A DNA stretch of 64,000 nucleotides from Mycobacterium sp. SVM_VP21 (GCA_024758765.1 CP101406.1:4774001-4838000), one strand, 5' to 3'. Positions 26,408-35,864 are shown, counted from the first letter of the stretch. Made by a program: numbers and translations. Notes: a model not told the origin generated them from the sequence alone.

Positions 26408-27475
26408 CTAGCGGGCGGCGGAGCCGACCGCCTCGGCCAGCGACGCGAACCCGCCGTCGCGCAGCCGCTGCGCCAGGCCGTCGTGGATGTTGCGGGCCCA
26501 CAGGCCACCGCCGTAGATGAAGCCCGTATAGCCCTGCAGCAGTGCGGCGCCGGCGGTGATCCGCTCCCAGGCGTCGTCGGCGGTCTCGATCCCGCCGACA
26601 CTGATCAGCACCAGCCGGTCGCCGACCCGGGCGTACAGCCGCCGCAGCACCTCCAGCGCCCGGCGCGCCACCGGTGGGCCGGAGATTCCGCCGGGCCCCA
26701 ATTCGGCCACCCCCGGGGTCGCCAGGCCGTCGCGAGACACCGTGGTGTTGGTCGCCACGATGCCGGCCAGGCCCAACTCCACGCAAAGGTCGGCAATGGC
26801 ATCCAGGTCGGTGTCGGCCAGATCCGGTGCGATCTTCACCAGCACCGGCTTGGTGGTCTCGGCGCGCACCGCGGCCAGGATGGGCCGCAGCGATTCGACG
26901 GCCTGCAGGTCGCGCAGTCCCGGCGTGTTCGGCGAGCTGACGTTGACCACCAGGTAGGCGGCCAGTGGGGCCAGCAGCCGGGCGCTGGTGCGATAGTCCT
27001 CGACCGCGTCCTCGGGCGGAGTGACCTTGGTCTTGCCGATGTTCACCCCGATCGGCACGTCGGACCGATGCCGCGCCAACTGGGTCGCCAGGGCAGCGGC
27101 CCCGTGATTGTTGAAGCCCATGCGGTTCAGCAGCGCGCGGTCGTCGGGCAGCCGGAACAGGCGCGGCGCCGGGTTGCCCGGTTGTGCCGCCGCCGTCACG
27201 GTGCCCACCTCGGCGTAGCCGAAACCCAACGCGCCCCAAGTGTTTAGCCCGGCGCCATCCTTATCGAATCCGGCGGCCAGCCCGAGCGGACCGGGGAATT
27301 GCACCCCGAACACGGTGCTGGCCAGCAGCGGGTCATGCGGGGCGAGCCGGCGCTGCAGGGCCCGGCGTGCCGGCGGCGTCGCGGTGGCACCGCGCAGGCC
27401 GGCGAACACGATGGTGTGGATGCGCTCGGCCGGCACCATGAAGAACGCGCGGCGCACTGCGCCGTAGAGACCCAT
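26408..27475 (-). CDS. pyrD: dihydroorotate dehydrogenase, class 2 (quinone-dependent)
   Basis: 355-residue flavoenzyme for the fourth step of pyrimidine synthesis, oxidising dihydroorotate and passing electrons to membrane quinone. Visible: the amphipathic N-terminal quinone/membrane region ([21 protein letters not shown]), [45 protein letters not shown] with the catalytic Ser typical of class 2, [12 protein letters not shown], and FMN-phosphate binding [16 protein letters not shown]. The frame is open further upstream, but the ATG at 27475 gives the family's normal start ([12 protein letters not shown]). The upstream neighbour is the DUF5703 gene, 4 bp away. Confidence 0.95.
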   Translation of the reverse strand: MGLYGAVRRAFFMVPAERIHTIVFAGLRGATATPPARRALQRRLAPHDPLLASTVFGVQFPGPLGLAAGFDKDGAGLNTWGALGFGYAEVGTVTAAAQPGNPAPRLFRLPDDRALLNRMGFNNHGAAALATQLARHRSDVPIGVNIGKTKVTPPEDAVEDYRTSARLLAPLAAYLVVNVSSPNTPGLRDLQAVESLRPILAAVRAETTKPVLVKIAPDLADTDLDAIADLCVELGLAGIVATNTTVSRDGLATPGVAELGPGGISGPPVARRALEVLRRLYARVGDRLVLISVGGIETADDAWERITAGAALLQGYTGFIYGGGLWARNIHDGLAQRLRDGGFASLAEAVGSAAR

Positions 27476-27479
27476 CGCT

Positions 27480-27746
27480 CTACAGTCCCGGCTGGTCGAC
27501 GCAGCGGCTGTCGCTGATCGTGTTCGCGGCGGACTTCTTGCGGCGCAGCAACACCCGCCTGCTTCCATCGGTGTACAACCGCACTCGGGTCAGCTCCCAA
27601 CCTCGGTATTCGGCTTCGATGGACAACCGGGTCGACGCCCCGATCCGGGTGACCTCCGGCGGCAGGCGTAGCGGAATCCATTCGTAGTCGTCGGACAGTT
27701 CGGTCTCCCAGCCGGCTGGCAACCGACCCCGCCGCAGCGCGGTCAA
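27480..27746 (-). CDS. DUF5703 family protein
   Basis: 88-residue basic protein matching the DUF5703 family common in mycobacteria next to pyr[21 protein letters not shown] followed by [24 protein letters not shown] and a basic LLRRKK tail. I place the start at a TTG (27746) that overlaps the lppL stop codon (TTGA); a much longer open frame upstream is only the shadow of lppL. Function unknown. The tight packing lppL-DUF5703-pyrD implies one operon. Confidence 0.8.
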   Translation of the reverse strand: MTALRRGRLPAGWETELSDDYEWIPLRLPPEVTRIGASTRLSIEAEYRGWELTRVRLYTDGSRRVLLRRKKSAANTISDSRCVDQPGL

Positions 27747-28783
27747 CGTGGCCTCGCCGCGTGCTCGATCACCTGGACCCCGTCGCCGGAGCCCGACACC
27801 ACGTACAAGGTGTCCGACTTGTCGTCCAAGGCCAGGGTGTTGGGTTGCTGCACGGTCGGATAGCGGACCTTCTCCACGGGAATTCCGGTGGTCAAATCGT
27901 AGCCGACCACGGTGTTCGTCCCGGTTTGCGACACCCAGGCAAACCCGCCCGCCCCGGCCAGCCCGTAGGGGGCATGCGGTACCGGATAGTCCTGGTGCAG
28001 CATCAGCGGATCCACGCCGTACACCAGCAGCCGCCCGCTTCGGGGGTCGGCCGCCAGCACCGGCCCGTGAGCGGCGGCGGCCAGGGTGGTCGCGCCCTGG
28101 CCGGCCCGCAGCGCGTACTGCGGCTTGCCGTCGGTGCCGATGGTCGTCACCGAGGTCTGGCCGCGGTCCAGTACCACCGCGACATCGCCCTGGGTCACGA
28201 TCTGGTCGACCCGGGCGAAGATCTTGGACCGCTCGGCGACCCGCGTGCCGTCGGCTGCCAGCGTGTAGACCGCGCCGTCGGCGCTGCCCAACACCATGAT
28301 CCCGTCGGCGCGCCGGCCGATCGCGGTGAACTCGACCCCGGCGGCGTCGTCGACGTCGACGCGTTTGATGCTGCGGGTGGCCAGGTCGAGGGTGTAGTAG
28401 CCGCCGTGTCCGGACAGGTAGACCGCGCCATTGCCGTCGCCGGCCAGTGCGCTCGCCGGACCCGGCAGCGGCACCGTGGCGGGCGGGCGGCTCGAATCGC
28501 TCACCAGCCCGAGGGTGGCGGCGGCTTGGGCGTCCGGGCCGGGGGACAGCGCCGCCAGCAGTCCGGTGGCCGTGTCGAACACGGCGCCGGTGGCCCGGCC
28601 GGCCAGCGGCCGTACCGTGCCGGCCGGGCGTTCTACGGCGACCGGCGAGACGGCGGGCTCGGCGGGCGCGATCGTGGGCGGTGGCGCGGTGATGGGATTG
28701 GATGAGCACGCTGTGAGCAGCAGCAGCGGCAGCAACAGGCCGTGAAGGGACCGGCGGGGCCGGCGGGGGGAGCGCGTCAGCAC
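27743..28783 (-). CDS. lppL: LppL-like lipoprotein with beta-propeller features
   Basis: 346-residue secreted lipoprotein. The GTG start at 28783 gives a basic n-region (LTRSPRRPRR), hydrophobic GLLLPLLLL and lipobox LTAC-SS with Cys near residue 25. After a Pro-rich tether the rest consists of repeated ~40-residue blade-like units with GDGNGAVYLSGHGGYYTLDL, VLGSADGAVYTLAADG and NTLALDDKSDTLYVVSGSGDG, consistent with an NHL/YVTN-type propeller. Position and type match lppL (Rv2138) of M. tuberculosis. Ligand unknown. Confidence 0.8.
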   Translation of the reverse strand: MLTRSPRRPRRSLHGLLLPLLLLTACSSNPITAPPPTIAPAEPAVSPVAVERPAGTVRPLAGRATGAVFDTATGLLAALSPGPDAQAAATLGLVSDSSRPPATVPLPGPASALAGDGNGAVYLSGHGGYYTLDLATRSIKRVDVDDAAGVEFTAIGRRADGIMVLGSADGAVYTLAADGTRVAERSKIFARVDQIVTQGDVAVVLDRGQTSVTTIGTDGKPQYALRAGQGATTLAAAAHGPVLAADPRSGRLLVYGVDPLMLHQDYPVPHAPYGLAGAGGFAWVSQTGTNTVVGYDLTTGIPVEKVRYPTVQQPNTLALDDKSDTLYVVSGSGDGVQVIEHAARPR

Positions 28784-28905
28784 AGGGCAGCTCTTCCAGC
28801 TCGTCAGGGTGCGGGTGGTGCAGATATCGATTCTAAGGAAGGCGTCGAGGTGAAGTTCGCATGTCCGGCCGAACAATAAGTTCGCTTAGGTGTAACCTCG
28901 CGGCC

Positions 28906-29199
28906 ATGACTGTGGTCGATGACTGGCAGCTGGCATGTTCGGAGTTCCGCATCGAGGAGATCTGGACCGGGGCCTTCGCTAGTGGTTTCGGCGAGGTCGG
29001 CGACGGCCGCAGTTTCTCCTTCCACACCGAGCAGCAGAAGCTCGTGGTGGACATCTACCGGCCCCGGCTGGCCGGCCCCGTCCCGCACGACGAGGACGTG
29101 GTGGCCACCGCAAGCCGGCACCTGTTCGAGATCGATGTCACCGACGAGCGCAGCCTGGCCGCCGCGGTGCGCGACGTGGTATCCGGTCTGACCCGCTGA
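28906..29199 (+). CDS. conserved hypothetical protein (Rv2137c position)
   Basis: 97-residue protein of unknown function, predicted mixed alpha/beta: DWQLACSEFRIEEIWTGAFASG and SFHTEQQKLVVDIYRPRLAGPVP. I cannot name a domain. The ATG at 28906 is preferred over an in-frame ATG 45 bases upstream because that one would overlap an AGGT-GTA-ACCT inverted repeat in the likely promoter. The place between lppL and uppP corresponds to Rv2137c of M. tuberculosis, though that annotated protein is longer. Confidence 0.6.
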   Translation: MTVVDDWQLACSEFRIEEIWTGAFASGFGEVGDGRSFSFHTEQQKLVVDIYRPRLAGPVPHDEDVVATASRHLFEIDVTDERSLAAAVRDVVSGLTR

Positions 29200-29223
29200 C
29201 ACCAGCCCGGTACGGTCATCGTC

Positions 29224-30102
29224 GTGTCGGTAGTCGAGACGGCTGTGATGTCGTGGCCGCAAGTAGTCGTCCTGTCGATTGTCCAGGGCCTCACCGAGTT
29301 TCTGCCGGTCTCCTCCTCGGGGCATCTGGCCCTGGCCTCCCGGTTGTTCTTCGCCGGTGACGCCGGCGCCTCGTTCACCGCGGTGACCCAGATCGGCACC
29401 GAGGTCGCCGTACTGGTCTATTTCGCCAAGGACATTGCACGCATCGCCACGGCCTGGCTGTCCGGGGTGGCGTCGGCGCTGGCCAAGACCCCGCTGCCCG
29501 CCGAACGCAAGACCGACTACCGGATGGGCTGGTACGTCATCGTCGGCAGCATCCCGATCGTGATCGTCGGGGTGCTGTTCCAGCACTTCATCCGCGGCGA
29601 GGTACGCAACCTCTGGGTGATCGCTTCGGCGATGGTCGGGTTTTCGTTGGTGATCGCCGCCGCCGAGTATGTCGGCCGCCAGCAACGGCATGCCGACCAG
29701 TTGACCGTCAAGGACGGCTTCCTGGTCGGCGCCGCGCAGTGTCTGGCACTGATCCCCGGCGTCTCGCGCTCCGGGGCGACCATCAGCGCCGGCCTGTTCC
29801 TGGGCATGGACCGGGCGCTGGCCGCCCGGTTCGGATTCCTGCTGGGCATACCGGCGGTGTTCGCCTCGGGCCTGCACGAACTGCCCAACGCCTTCAATCC
29901 GGTCACCGAGGGAATGAGCGCCACCGGGCTGCAGCTGCTGGTCTCGGTGGTGATCACCTTCCTCGTCGGCTATGCGGCGATCAGCTGGCTGCTGCGGTTC
30001 GTCAGCAGTCACACCATGTACTGGTTTGTCGGATACCGGGTCATCGCTGGGACGACGATCCTGATCCTGCTGGCTACCGGGGCGTTGGCGGCGTCGTCAT
30101 GA
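29224..30102 (+). CDS. uppP: undecaprenyl-diphosphatase
   Basis: 292-residue integral membrane enzyme (BacA/UppP family) that dephosphorylates undecaprenyl or decaprenyl diphosphate, recycling the lipid carrier of peptidoglycan and arabinogalactan synthesis; it also confers bacitracin tolerance. Visible: signature 1 [20 protein letters not shown] and signature 2 [21 protein letters not shown], with six to eight hydrophobic helices. GTG start; the ATG nine codons later (MSWPQ) is an alternative. Stop overlaps the next gene's start (ATGA). Matches Rv2136c. Confidence 0.95.
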   Translation: MSVVETAVMSWPQVVVLSIVQGLTEFLPVSSSGHLALASRLFFAGDAGASFTAVTQIGTEVAVLVYFAKDIARIATAWLSGVASALAKTPLPAERKTDYRMGWYVIVGSIPIVIVGVLFQHFIRGEVRNLWVIASAMVGFSLVIAAAEYVGRQQRHADQLTVKDGFLVGAAQCLALIPGVSRSGATISAGLFLGMDRALAARFGFLLGIPAVFASGLHELPNAFNPVTEGMSATGLQLLVSVVITFLVGYAAISWLLRFVSSHTMYWFVGYRVIAGTTILILLATGALAASS

Positions 30103-30785
30103 CCGTCATCCTGCTGCGCCATGGCCGGTCCACCTCGAACACCTCCGGGGTGCTGGCCGGGCGCACCGAAGGCGTCGAGCTCGACGACCTGGGCCGCGAG
30201 CAGGCCGCACAGGTCGTCGAGCGGCTCGACGGCCTGCCGATCAAGGCGGTGGTGCGCTCGCCGCTGCTGCGCTGCCGACGCACCGTCGAGCCGCTGGCCG
30301 CTGCGCTGGGGCTGGAGCCGCTCGTCGACGACCGGCTCGCCGAGGTCGACTACGGGGCCTGGACCGGCCGCAAGCTCAGCGAGCTGACCGCCGAGCCGCT
30401 GTGGCGGGTGGTGCAGGCCCAGCCCAGCGCGGCGATCTTCCCCGAGGGCGAAGGGCTGGCGCAGGTGCAGGCCCGGGCCGTCACCGCGGTCCGCGACCAC
30501 GACCGGCAGCTGGCCTCCCAGCACGGCGCCGACGTGCTGTGGGTTGCATGTACCCACGGCGACGTCATCAAGGCGGTCATCGCCGACGCGCTCGGCGTGC
30601 ATCTGGACGGCTTTCAGCGGATCACCGCCGACCCGGCATCGGCGAGTGTGATCCGCTATACACCGTTGCGCCCCTTCGTGATTCACCTCAACCACACCGG
30701 AGCGTCGTTGGCCGCCGCGGTGCAGAGTTCGCCAGCCGGCCCGGTCCCCGAAAGCGACGCGGTAGTCGGCGGGTCCACCACCTAG
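30099..30785 (+). CDS. histidine phosphatase / phosphoglycerate mutase-family protein (Rv2135c homologue)
   Basis: 228-residue member of the histidine phosphatase superfamily. The phosphohistidine motif [10 protein letters not shown] is at residues ~5-14, the Arg of SPLLRCRRT near 58, the acidic/Glu EVDYGAWTG near 85, and the second catalytic His in [10 protein letters not shown] near 152. It is more likely a broad-specificity acid phosphatase than a true glycolytic mutase. Translationally coupled to uppP by a 4-bp overlap. The ~40-residue C-terminal tail is disordered-looking. Confidence 0.88.
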   Translation: MTVILLRHGRSTSNTSGVLAGRTEGVELDDLGREQAAQVVERLDGLPIKAVVRSPLLRCRRTVEPLAAALGLEPLVDDRLAEVDYGAWTGRKLSELTAEPLWRVVQAQPSAAIFPEGEGLAQVQARAVTAVRDHDRQLASQHGADVLWVACTHGDVIKAVIADALGVHLDGFQRITADPASASVIRYTPLRPFVIHLNHTGASLAAAVQSSPAGPVPESDAVVGGSTT

Positions 30786-30846
30786 GCCCACCTCGCCGAA
30801 GCCAGATACCGTCGGCCGCCTCAAGTGCCGGTATTTTGGAGATGCC

Positions 30847-31440
30847 ATGTCCCGAGCAATTCATGTCTTCCGCACCCCCGACCGTTTCGTGGCCGGGACC
30901 GTCGGCCAACCCGGAAACCGCACCTTCTATCTGCAGGCGGTCCACGACGAGCGGGTGGTCTCGGTAGTGTTGGAAAAGCAGCAGGTCGCGGTGCTGTCCG
31001 AACGGATCGGCGCGCTGCTGCTGGAGGTCAACCGTCGATTCGGCACCCCGGTGCCGCCCGAGCCCACCGAGATCGACGACCTGGACCCGCTGGTCACGCC
31101 GGTGGACGCAGAGTTCCGGGTCGGCACCATGGGGCTGGGCTGGGATTCCGAGGCGCAGACGGTGGTGGTGGAGCTGCTTGCGGTCAGTGACGCCGAGTTC
31201 GACGCGTCGGTGGTGCTCGACGACACCGACGAGGGGCCGGACGCGGTGCGGGTGTTCCTCACCCCGGAGTCCGCGCGCCAGTTCGCCACCCGCTCCAACC
31301 GGGTGATCTCGGCGGGCCGCCCGCCCTGTCCGCTGTGCGACGAACCGCTGGACCCCGCCGGTCACATGTGCGTGCGCACCAACGGCTATCGGCGGGGCGC
31401 TTTCAGTCCCGACGACGAGCCCGATGACGCAGATATCTGA
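30847..31440 (+). CDS. DUF3090 family protein (Rv2134c homologue)
   Basis: 197-residue actinobacterial protein of the DUF3090 family: MSRAIHVFRTPDRFVAGTVG at the N-terminus, QAVHDERVVSVVLEKQQVAVL, and a C-terminal zinc-binding-like motif CPLCDEPLDPAGHMC followed by RTNGYRR. Function unknown. The family is nearly always found next to the SCO1664-like gene, as here, where the two overlap by 17 bp, so they probably act together. Confidence 0.9.
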   Translation: MSRAIHVFRTPDRFVAGTVGQPGNRTFYLQAVHDERVVSVVLEKQQVAVLSERIGALLLEVNRRFGTPVPPEPTEIDDLDPLVTPVDAEFRVGTMGLGWDSEAQTVVVELLAVSDAEFDASVVLDDTDEGPDAVRVFLTPESARQFATRSNRVISAGRPPCPLCDEPLDPAGHMCVRTNGYRRGAFSPDDEPDDADI

Positions 31441-32251
31441 CGACCGGGAGACGTTGCACTCCGGGGAACTGGAGATACTGGGCCGCATCCGCTCGGCGAG
31501 CAACGCCACTTTCCTGTGCCAGGCGACGCTGGGGGAGAACCGCGTCCACTGCGTCTACAAGCCGGTCGCCGGCGAACAGCCGCTCTGGGATTTCCCCGAC
31601 GGCACCCTGGCCGGCCGCGAACTCGGCGCGCACCTTATTTCGGTCGAACTGGGCTGGAATCTGGTTCCCTACACCATTATTCGCGACGGTCCAGCAGGTC
31701 CGGGCATGGTGCAGCGCTGGGTGGACCAACCCGAAGACGACGACGAAGTGCCGGCCGCGTCCTTGCTGCCCGGCCTGGTCGACGTGGTTCCGGGCGACCA
31801 CGTCCCGGCGGGCTACCTGCCGGTCTTGCAGGCTTACGGCAACAACGGTGATCCGGTCACGCTGGTGCACGCCGACGACATCCGGTTGCGTCGCCTGGCC
31901 ATCTTCGACGTGGTGATCAACAACGCCGACCGCAAAGGCGGCCACGTGCTGCACGGCACCGACGGCCGCGTCTACGGCGTTGACCACGGCGTGAGCCTGC
32001 ACACCCAAGACAAGCTGCGCACCGTGCTGTGGGGGTGGGCGGGCAAGTCGGTGTCTGACCTGGACGACGAGGCGTTGCCGGTGCTGTCGCGGCTGCTGGT
32101 GGCGCTGGACGGTCCGCTGGCGGCATCGCTGCAACCGCACCTGACGGCCGACGAGATCGCGGCGCTACGCCGCCGCGTCGCCGACCTGCTGGAGCACCCG
32201 GTGATGCCCGGCCCGGACCGTCATCGCCCGATCCCGTGGCCGGCGTTCTGA
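31424..32251 (+). CDS. SCO1664 family protein (PI3/4-kinase-like fold, Rv2133c homologue)
   Basis: 275-residue protein of the SCO1664 family. The sequence shows a kinase-like layout: substrate-binding Lys in VHCVYKPVAGEQPLWDFPDG, the VVINNADRKGGHVL catalytic-loop-like segment (Asn-Asp-Arg-Lys), and VYGVDHGVSLH resembling a DFG-type metal site, as noted for PI3/4-kinase-like families. Biochemical activity unproven. Last gene of the conserved core block; within 35 bases of its stop an IS30-like end begins, and the M. tuberculosis neighbours that should follow are absent. Confidence 0.88.
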   Translation: MTQISDDRETLHSGELEILGRIRSASNATFLCQATLGENRVHCVYKPVAGEQPLWDFPDGTLAGRELGAHLISVELGWNLVPYTIIRDGPAGPGMVQRWVDQPEDDDEVPAASLLPGLVDVVPGDHVPAGYLPVLQAYGNNGDPVTLVHADDIRLRRLAIFDVVINNADRKGGHVLHGTDGRVYGVDHGVSLHTQDKLRTVLWGWAGKSVSDLDDEALPVLSRLLVALDGPLAASLQPHLTADEIAALRRRVADLLEHPVMPGPDRHRPIPWPAF

Positions 32252-32282
32252 ACACCACCGAGTGTGCGGTTTAGTCGGTGAA

Positions 32283-32393
32283 AATCGCTTGGATTCAGGC
32301 GGTCGCTGCAACAAACGTGGACGGGTCTGACAGTAGTCGGTCGAGTTCTTCGGCGGGGGTGCGCCAGCCGAGGCGTTTGCGGGGTCGGGCGTT
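32283..32393 (-). mobile_element. 3' end of an IS30-family element
   Basis: The minus strand encodes the C-terminus of an IS30-type transposase: AYLNARPRKRLGWRTPAEELDRLL, stop at 32295-32297, followed by the element end near ATTTTCACC. Only about 111 bases remain before the sequence changes to the IS3-like left end. The outer boundary is estimated from the tail length and may be off by a few bases. Confidence 0.7.
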
Positions 32394-32394
32394 G
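32393..32394. other. probable contig join 2
   Basis: A ~111-base IS30 tail meets a 111-base IS3 tail (32394-32504). The IS3 OrfA reading frame (MAAKKRRRHT) is cut after ten codons and runs directly into IS30 coding sequence. It is the same kind of join as at 10128/10129. Confidence 0.7.
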
Positions 32395-32504
32395 AGGTAT
32401 GCCGCCGGCGCTTCTTGGCTGCCATGTCGTTGCCGATTCTTCCTGCCCGAACACCGGGCATCAGAGTCGCACAACAACTGGACCACTACGAAGGGCTCAC
32501 CTCA
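32394..32504 (-). mobile_element. left end of an IS3-family element inserted in a BVMO gene
   Basis: On the minus strand the element starts at 32504 with TGAGGTGAGCCC...TGGTCCAGTTG, an imperfect inverted repeat of the end at 10239. An OrfA start (ATG at 32425, MAAKKRRRHT, typical of IS3-type helix-turn-helix OrfA) is preserved. The flanking host bases end in CCAC, repeated after the right end at 10240-10243: a 4-bp target duplication. Confidence 0.8.
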
Positions 32505-33323
32505 GTGGTAGCGGGCGACCGCGCCGAGAATGCGTGACAAGGGCTTCGCGTCGACCAACGTCACTGCGAGCACTTCAAAAATCAGCCATACCGCGAAACG
32601 CTCAAGACGCAGCCACAGCGGCAGAACCTTAATCAGCTGTTGGTGAAGACGTCCGTACCTGCTGTCCCACTTCGGCAAAATCCAAGGCGCCGTGCGCTGA
32701 TACAGCGTTACGCGCTGTGCCTCGTGTGCGATCCGTGGCACAAACTGTATCGCGCTTGCGCCTGTCCCGATGACGGCTACTTCCTTGCCGCGCAGCGATA
32801 CCGAATGGTCCCAACGCGCCGAATGAAAACGCGGCCCCTCGAAGGTGTCTTCGCCGGCAATATTCGGCGTATGAGGTCGCGAGAGCTGCCCCACGGCCGA
32901 AATCACGACATCGCACCAGATCGTCTCGCTGGATCCGGTCACCAAACGCCAACGGCCGGCCTGTTCATCGAAGGTCATCTCGACGACTTCGGTCCGCGTG
33001 CGCAAATGCAGGTCCATTCCGTCGGCCAGGACGAGTCGGCGAAGATATTGGAGTATCTCGGGCTGTTCTGCATAACGTCTCGACCAACGAGTGTTGGGCT
33101 TGTCCGAGAGTGAGTACAACGCTGACGGCACGTCGCAAGCCGCTCCTGGATAGGTGTTGTCGCGCCAGACGCCGCCGATGTCTGCAGCCTTTTCCACCAT
33201 GGTGAAGTTGGTGAATCCGTCCCTCTTCAGCTGATGGGCCATGGCGATACCCGCGACGCCGGCCCCGATGATCACTATCGACGGATCGTGTCCTCGAGGA
33301 TCCCTCGCAAAGCCGCCTGTCAT
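32505..33323 (-). pseudogene. N-terminal half of a Baeyer-Villiger monooxygenase
   Basis: 273 codons of a flavin BVMO ending at the IS3-like insertion. Present: FAD-binding VIIGAGVAGIAMAHQL, DIGGVWRDNTYPGAACDVPS, the BVMO fingerprint FEGPRFHSARWD (F-x-G-x3-H-x3-W-D), and the NADPH-binding VAVIGTGASAIQFVP. The chosen ATG at 33323 (MTGGFARDP) lies 62 bp after the hydrolase gene. The remaining half is at 10241-10960 on the plus strand, in frame across the CCAC duplication. Last gene of the SDR-diiron-BVMO-BVMO-hydrolase operon. Confidence 0.88.
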
Positions 33324-33384
33324 GAGACAGCTAAGAAGCAGTTGATGGCGCGGTGGCAGTGGAGCATCCACGGTCCCAACACTT

Positions 33385-34350
33385 TCACCGGTGGGCCGAA
33401 GCTTTCAGGAAGTTTCCAGCGCGGTGGATCGCCTCACGAGCCTCGGGCAGGATTCGGAACATGGCTTGGAACACGTGGATCTGTCCCCGGTACACCTGTA
33501 TCTCAACGCTTGATCCGGCCGATCGGAGGCGGTCGGCAAGATGCCTCGAGTCATCGATCAACATTTCTCTTCCGCCTACCTGAATCAGGATCGGTGGCAT
33601 GGACCTGAGGTCTGCGTCGAGCACGCTGATTCGCTCATTGCGGTGATCTGCACCAGCCACGTACAGGTCAAGAGCGCGGGCCGCGGACCGAGCAGAGGCG
33701 AAAGGATCACGGCGGCGAAGTTCGCGTGCCCTCGCGAGTTCACATGTCAGATCCAGGACCGGAGACATGAGAAGCATCGAATCCGGCAGCGGCAGTCCGT
33801 CACTACGTGCGCCAAGGGCGGTGGCCATCGTGAGCTGGCCGCCCGCCGAGTCCCCGGCCACCGCAACACCGCGTTCGCCGGAAGCCGAAGGCTGCCCTGT
33901 GACGAGCCAGCGGTATGCGTTCAGTGCATCGTCGGCGGCAGCGGGAAAGGGATAGCGTGGAGCTAGCCGATACCTCACCGCAAAGATGGGCCGACCGCTC
34001 GCGGAGGCAAGTTCACCGAGCAGGCCGCGGTGGGTAGCCGGTGAGCACATGGAGTAGGCGCCGCCATGAATGTAGAGCAACGGAACCGCGTGTGGATCGA
34101 CTGCAGGAGAAGTGATCCAATCCCCGCGTATCTGATTCCCGGCGAACTCGGTATCTATTGTGCGAACCGCCACGCTTCGGCGGGGCCGCGATCCCACAAG
34201 CGCCATCCGGAGTACGCGATCCATCACCGCGAGGCCGTGGGCGCTCGACGGGATGAGTTGCGACAGCGGACGCAGTGTGTTTCGCGAAGTCATTGCCACG
34301 AAATGACTTGCAAGACTGGGGCGCCGGTCCGCCGCATCAGTGTTGGTCAC
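33385..34350 (-). CDS. alpha/beta hydrolase (HSL/LipH-like esterase)
   Basis: 321-residue esterase of the hormone-sensitive-lipase family. Oxyanion-hole motif LLYIHGGAYSM near residue 92, nucleophile elbow AVAGDSAGGQL near 168, catalytic Asp candidate in GGREMLIDDS near 263, and catalytic His in GQIHVFQAM near 294. It starts inside the stop of the upstream BVMO (ATGA), so it is translationally coupled. A BVMO makes an ester from a ketone and this enzyme would hydrolyse it to alcohol plus acid; the same pairing is known in the mymA operon of M. tuberculosis (MymA and LipR). Confidence 0.9.
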   Translation of the reverse strand: MTNTDAADRRPSLASHFVAMTSRNTLRPLSQLIPSSAHGLAVMDRVLRMALVGSRPRRSVAVRTIDTEFAGNQIRGDWITSPAVDPHAVPLLYIHGGAYSMCSPATHRGLLGELASASGRPIFAVRYRLAPRYPFPAAADDALNAYRWLVTGQPSASGERGVAVAGDSAGGQLTMATALGARSDGLPLPDSMLLMSPVLDLTCELARARELRRRDPFASARSAARALDLYVAGADHRNERISVLDADLRSMPPILIQVGGREMLIDDSRHLADRLRSAGSSVEIQVYRGQIHVFQAMFRILPEAREAIHRAGNFLKASAHR

Positions 34351-35864
34351 CGTGCGCCAACGGATTCTGCGCGACGTTCAAATCGGTAATCGGAGAGCCG
34401 GAAGGTGCGGCTACGCCAGTAAGTCTCCAGGGTAGTTGACGGACGCAACGGAACATCGCCGTGTTTGTCGAAATAGTAACTGTTGGCATTGGAACAGCTC
34501 GGCTGCCAGAAAACCTGTCGATGTCGGCGGCTAACCATGTCACCGAAGTAGCGATCGTTCGCCTGCTGTCTGACCTCTACGTAATCAGCCTTCAGCGTGC
34601 GCGCACGACGAAGACAGCGGACGATATGCCGACTTTGCGCCTCGATGAGTGTGAAGTACGAGGAGCCGTTGTAACCATAGGGACCGAAGATATTGAAGTG
34701 ATTCGGGAACCCTGGGACGCTCACACCCTCGAAGGCTTGGAGGCGGTGCTCATCCCACCAGGCAGACTGCTCCACTCCACCGCGTCCCTTCAGCACATAA
34801 GTCGGCATATTGCCCGACTCCATCACTTTGAACCCGGTGGCCAAGACCATGACATCGATCGGATAACTCTTGCCATCTTCAGTGTGAACCGAGGCATGGT
34901 CGACATGGGTGATGCCGCTGGTCTCGAGCGAAACATTGCGACGGTTGTACGTTGCGAGATAGGAATTGTGGAAACTCGGTCGCTTACAACCCAACGAATA
35001 GCGAGGAATGAGTTGGTCTCGAGTCACCGGATCGTCGACCGCCCGACGCATATAGCGTTTCGCCGCCTCTTCCATGAGGTCCGACACAGGGATCAACGAG
35101 TGAAAATGAGCTGCGATGGGAAATGTGAACTCGACGAACGCCTGACTCGCAGTGCGCGTCATCAGTTGTGCCCCTGGCACCAACCGCATCACTGTCGCGG
35201 CCCAGCTCGGTATGGAGAAATCCGGCTTCGGCAAGCAGTAAATCGGCGTTCGCTGGAAGACCGTCAGACTTGATGCGATCTTCGCGACTTCGGGAATCAG
35301 CTGCACCGCAGATGCCCCAGTCCCGATCACCGCCACCCGCTTACCGGTGAGATCTTTCGTATGGTCCCATCTGGCCGTATGCAGCGTCACGCCGGCGAAG
35401 TCGCGCACTCCTGGAATATCAGGCCACTTCGGCCGACTGAGAACGCCAGAGCAATTTATCACAAAACGCGCGGTCAGATTCTGACCAGAGGAGCAGCTCA
35501 GCCGCCATAGTGCGGCGCCTTCGTCGAAACAGGCTTCGTCCACAGTCGTGTTGAACCGGATGTAATTTTGGAGTCCGTATTTTTCTACACACCGCTCTGC
35601 ATAAGCCTTCAACTCATCCCCGTGAGCGTAAGTACGTGACCAGGATGTTCGCATCTCATAAGAGAACTGGTAACTATAGGACGGAATATCGACCGCTATT
35701 CCCGGATACGTATTCCAGTGCCATGTACCGCCGACGCCATCGGCGTCATCGACTATAAGAAAGTCCGCAAATCCGGCCTTCAACAGGCTGATCGCTGTAC
35801 CAATCCCAGAAAACCCGGCTCCGACTATTACAATTTCGTAGTGCTGCCCAGACTCAGAACCCAT
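34347..35864 (-). CDS. flavin-containing (Baeyer-Villiger) monooxygenase
   Basis: 505-residue FAD/NADPH monooxygenase. FAD site IVIVGAGFSGIGTAISLL, GVGGTWHWNTYPGIAVDIPS, BVMO fingerprint FAGVTLHTARWDH, NADPH site RVAVIGTGASAVQLIPEV, and C-terminal FNIFGPYGYNGSSYF. The middle part (HNSYLATYNRRNV) differs from the other two BVMOs of the operon, suggesting different substrates. It is 47 bp downstream of the next BVMO and overlaps the hydrolase gene by 4 bp. Expected to oxidise a ketone, perhaps a fatty methyl ketone, to an ester. Confidence 0.9.
   Translation of the reverse strand: MGSESGQHYEIVIVGAGFSGIGTAISLLKAGFADFLIVDDADGVGGTWHWNTYPGIAVDIPSYSYQFSYEMRTSWSRTYAHGDELKAYAERCVEKYGLQNYIRFNTTVDEACFDEGAALWRLSCSSGQNLTARFVINCSGVLSRPKWPDIPGVRDFAGVTLHTARWDHTKDLTGKRVAVIGTGASAVQLIPEVAKIASSLTVFQRTPIYCLPKPDFSIPSWAATVMRLVPGAQLMTRTASQAFVEFTFPIAAHFHSLIPVSDLMEEAAKRYMRRAVDDPVTRDQLIPRYSLGCKRPSFHNSYLATYNRRNVSLETSGITHVDHASVHTEDGKSYPIDVMVLATGFKVMESGNMPTYVLKGRGGVEQSAWWDEHRLQAFEGVSVPGFPNHFNIFGPYGYNGSSYFTLIEAQSRHIVRCLRRARTLKADYVEVRQQANDRYFGDMVSRRHRQVFWQPSCSNANSYYFDKHGDVPLRPSTTLETYWRSRTFRLSDYRFERRAESVGAR

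Noticed and set aside
10240..32393. Genuine 22-kb chromosomal inversion between IS copies
   Set aside because: It would explain the split BVMO, but not the equal 111-base tails at four unrelated repeats. Mis-joined contigs explain all of them, so inversion is kept only as a less likely alternative.
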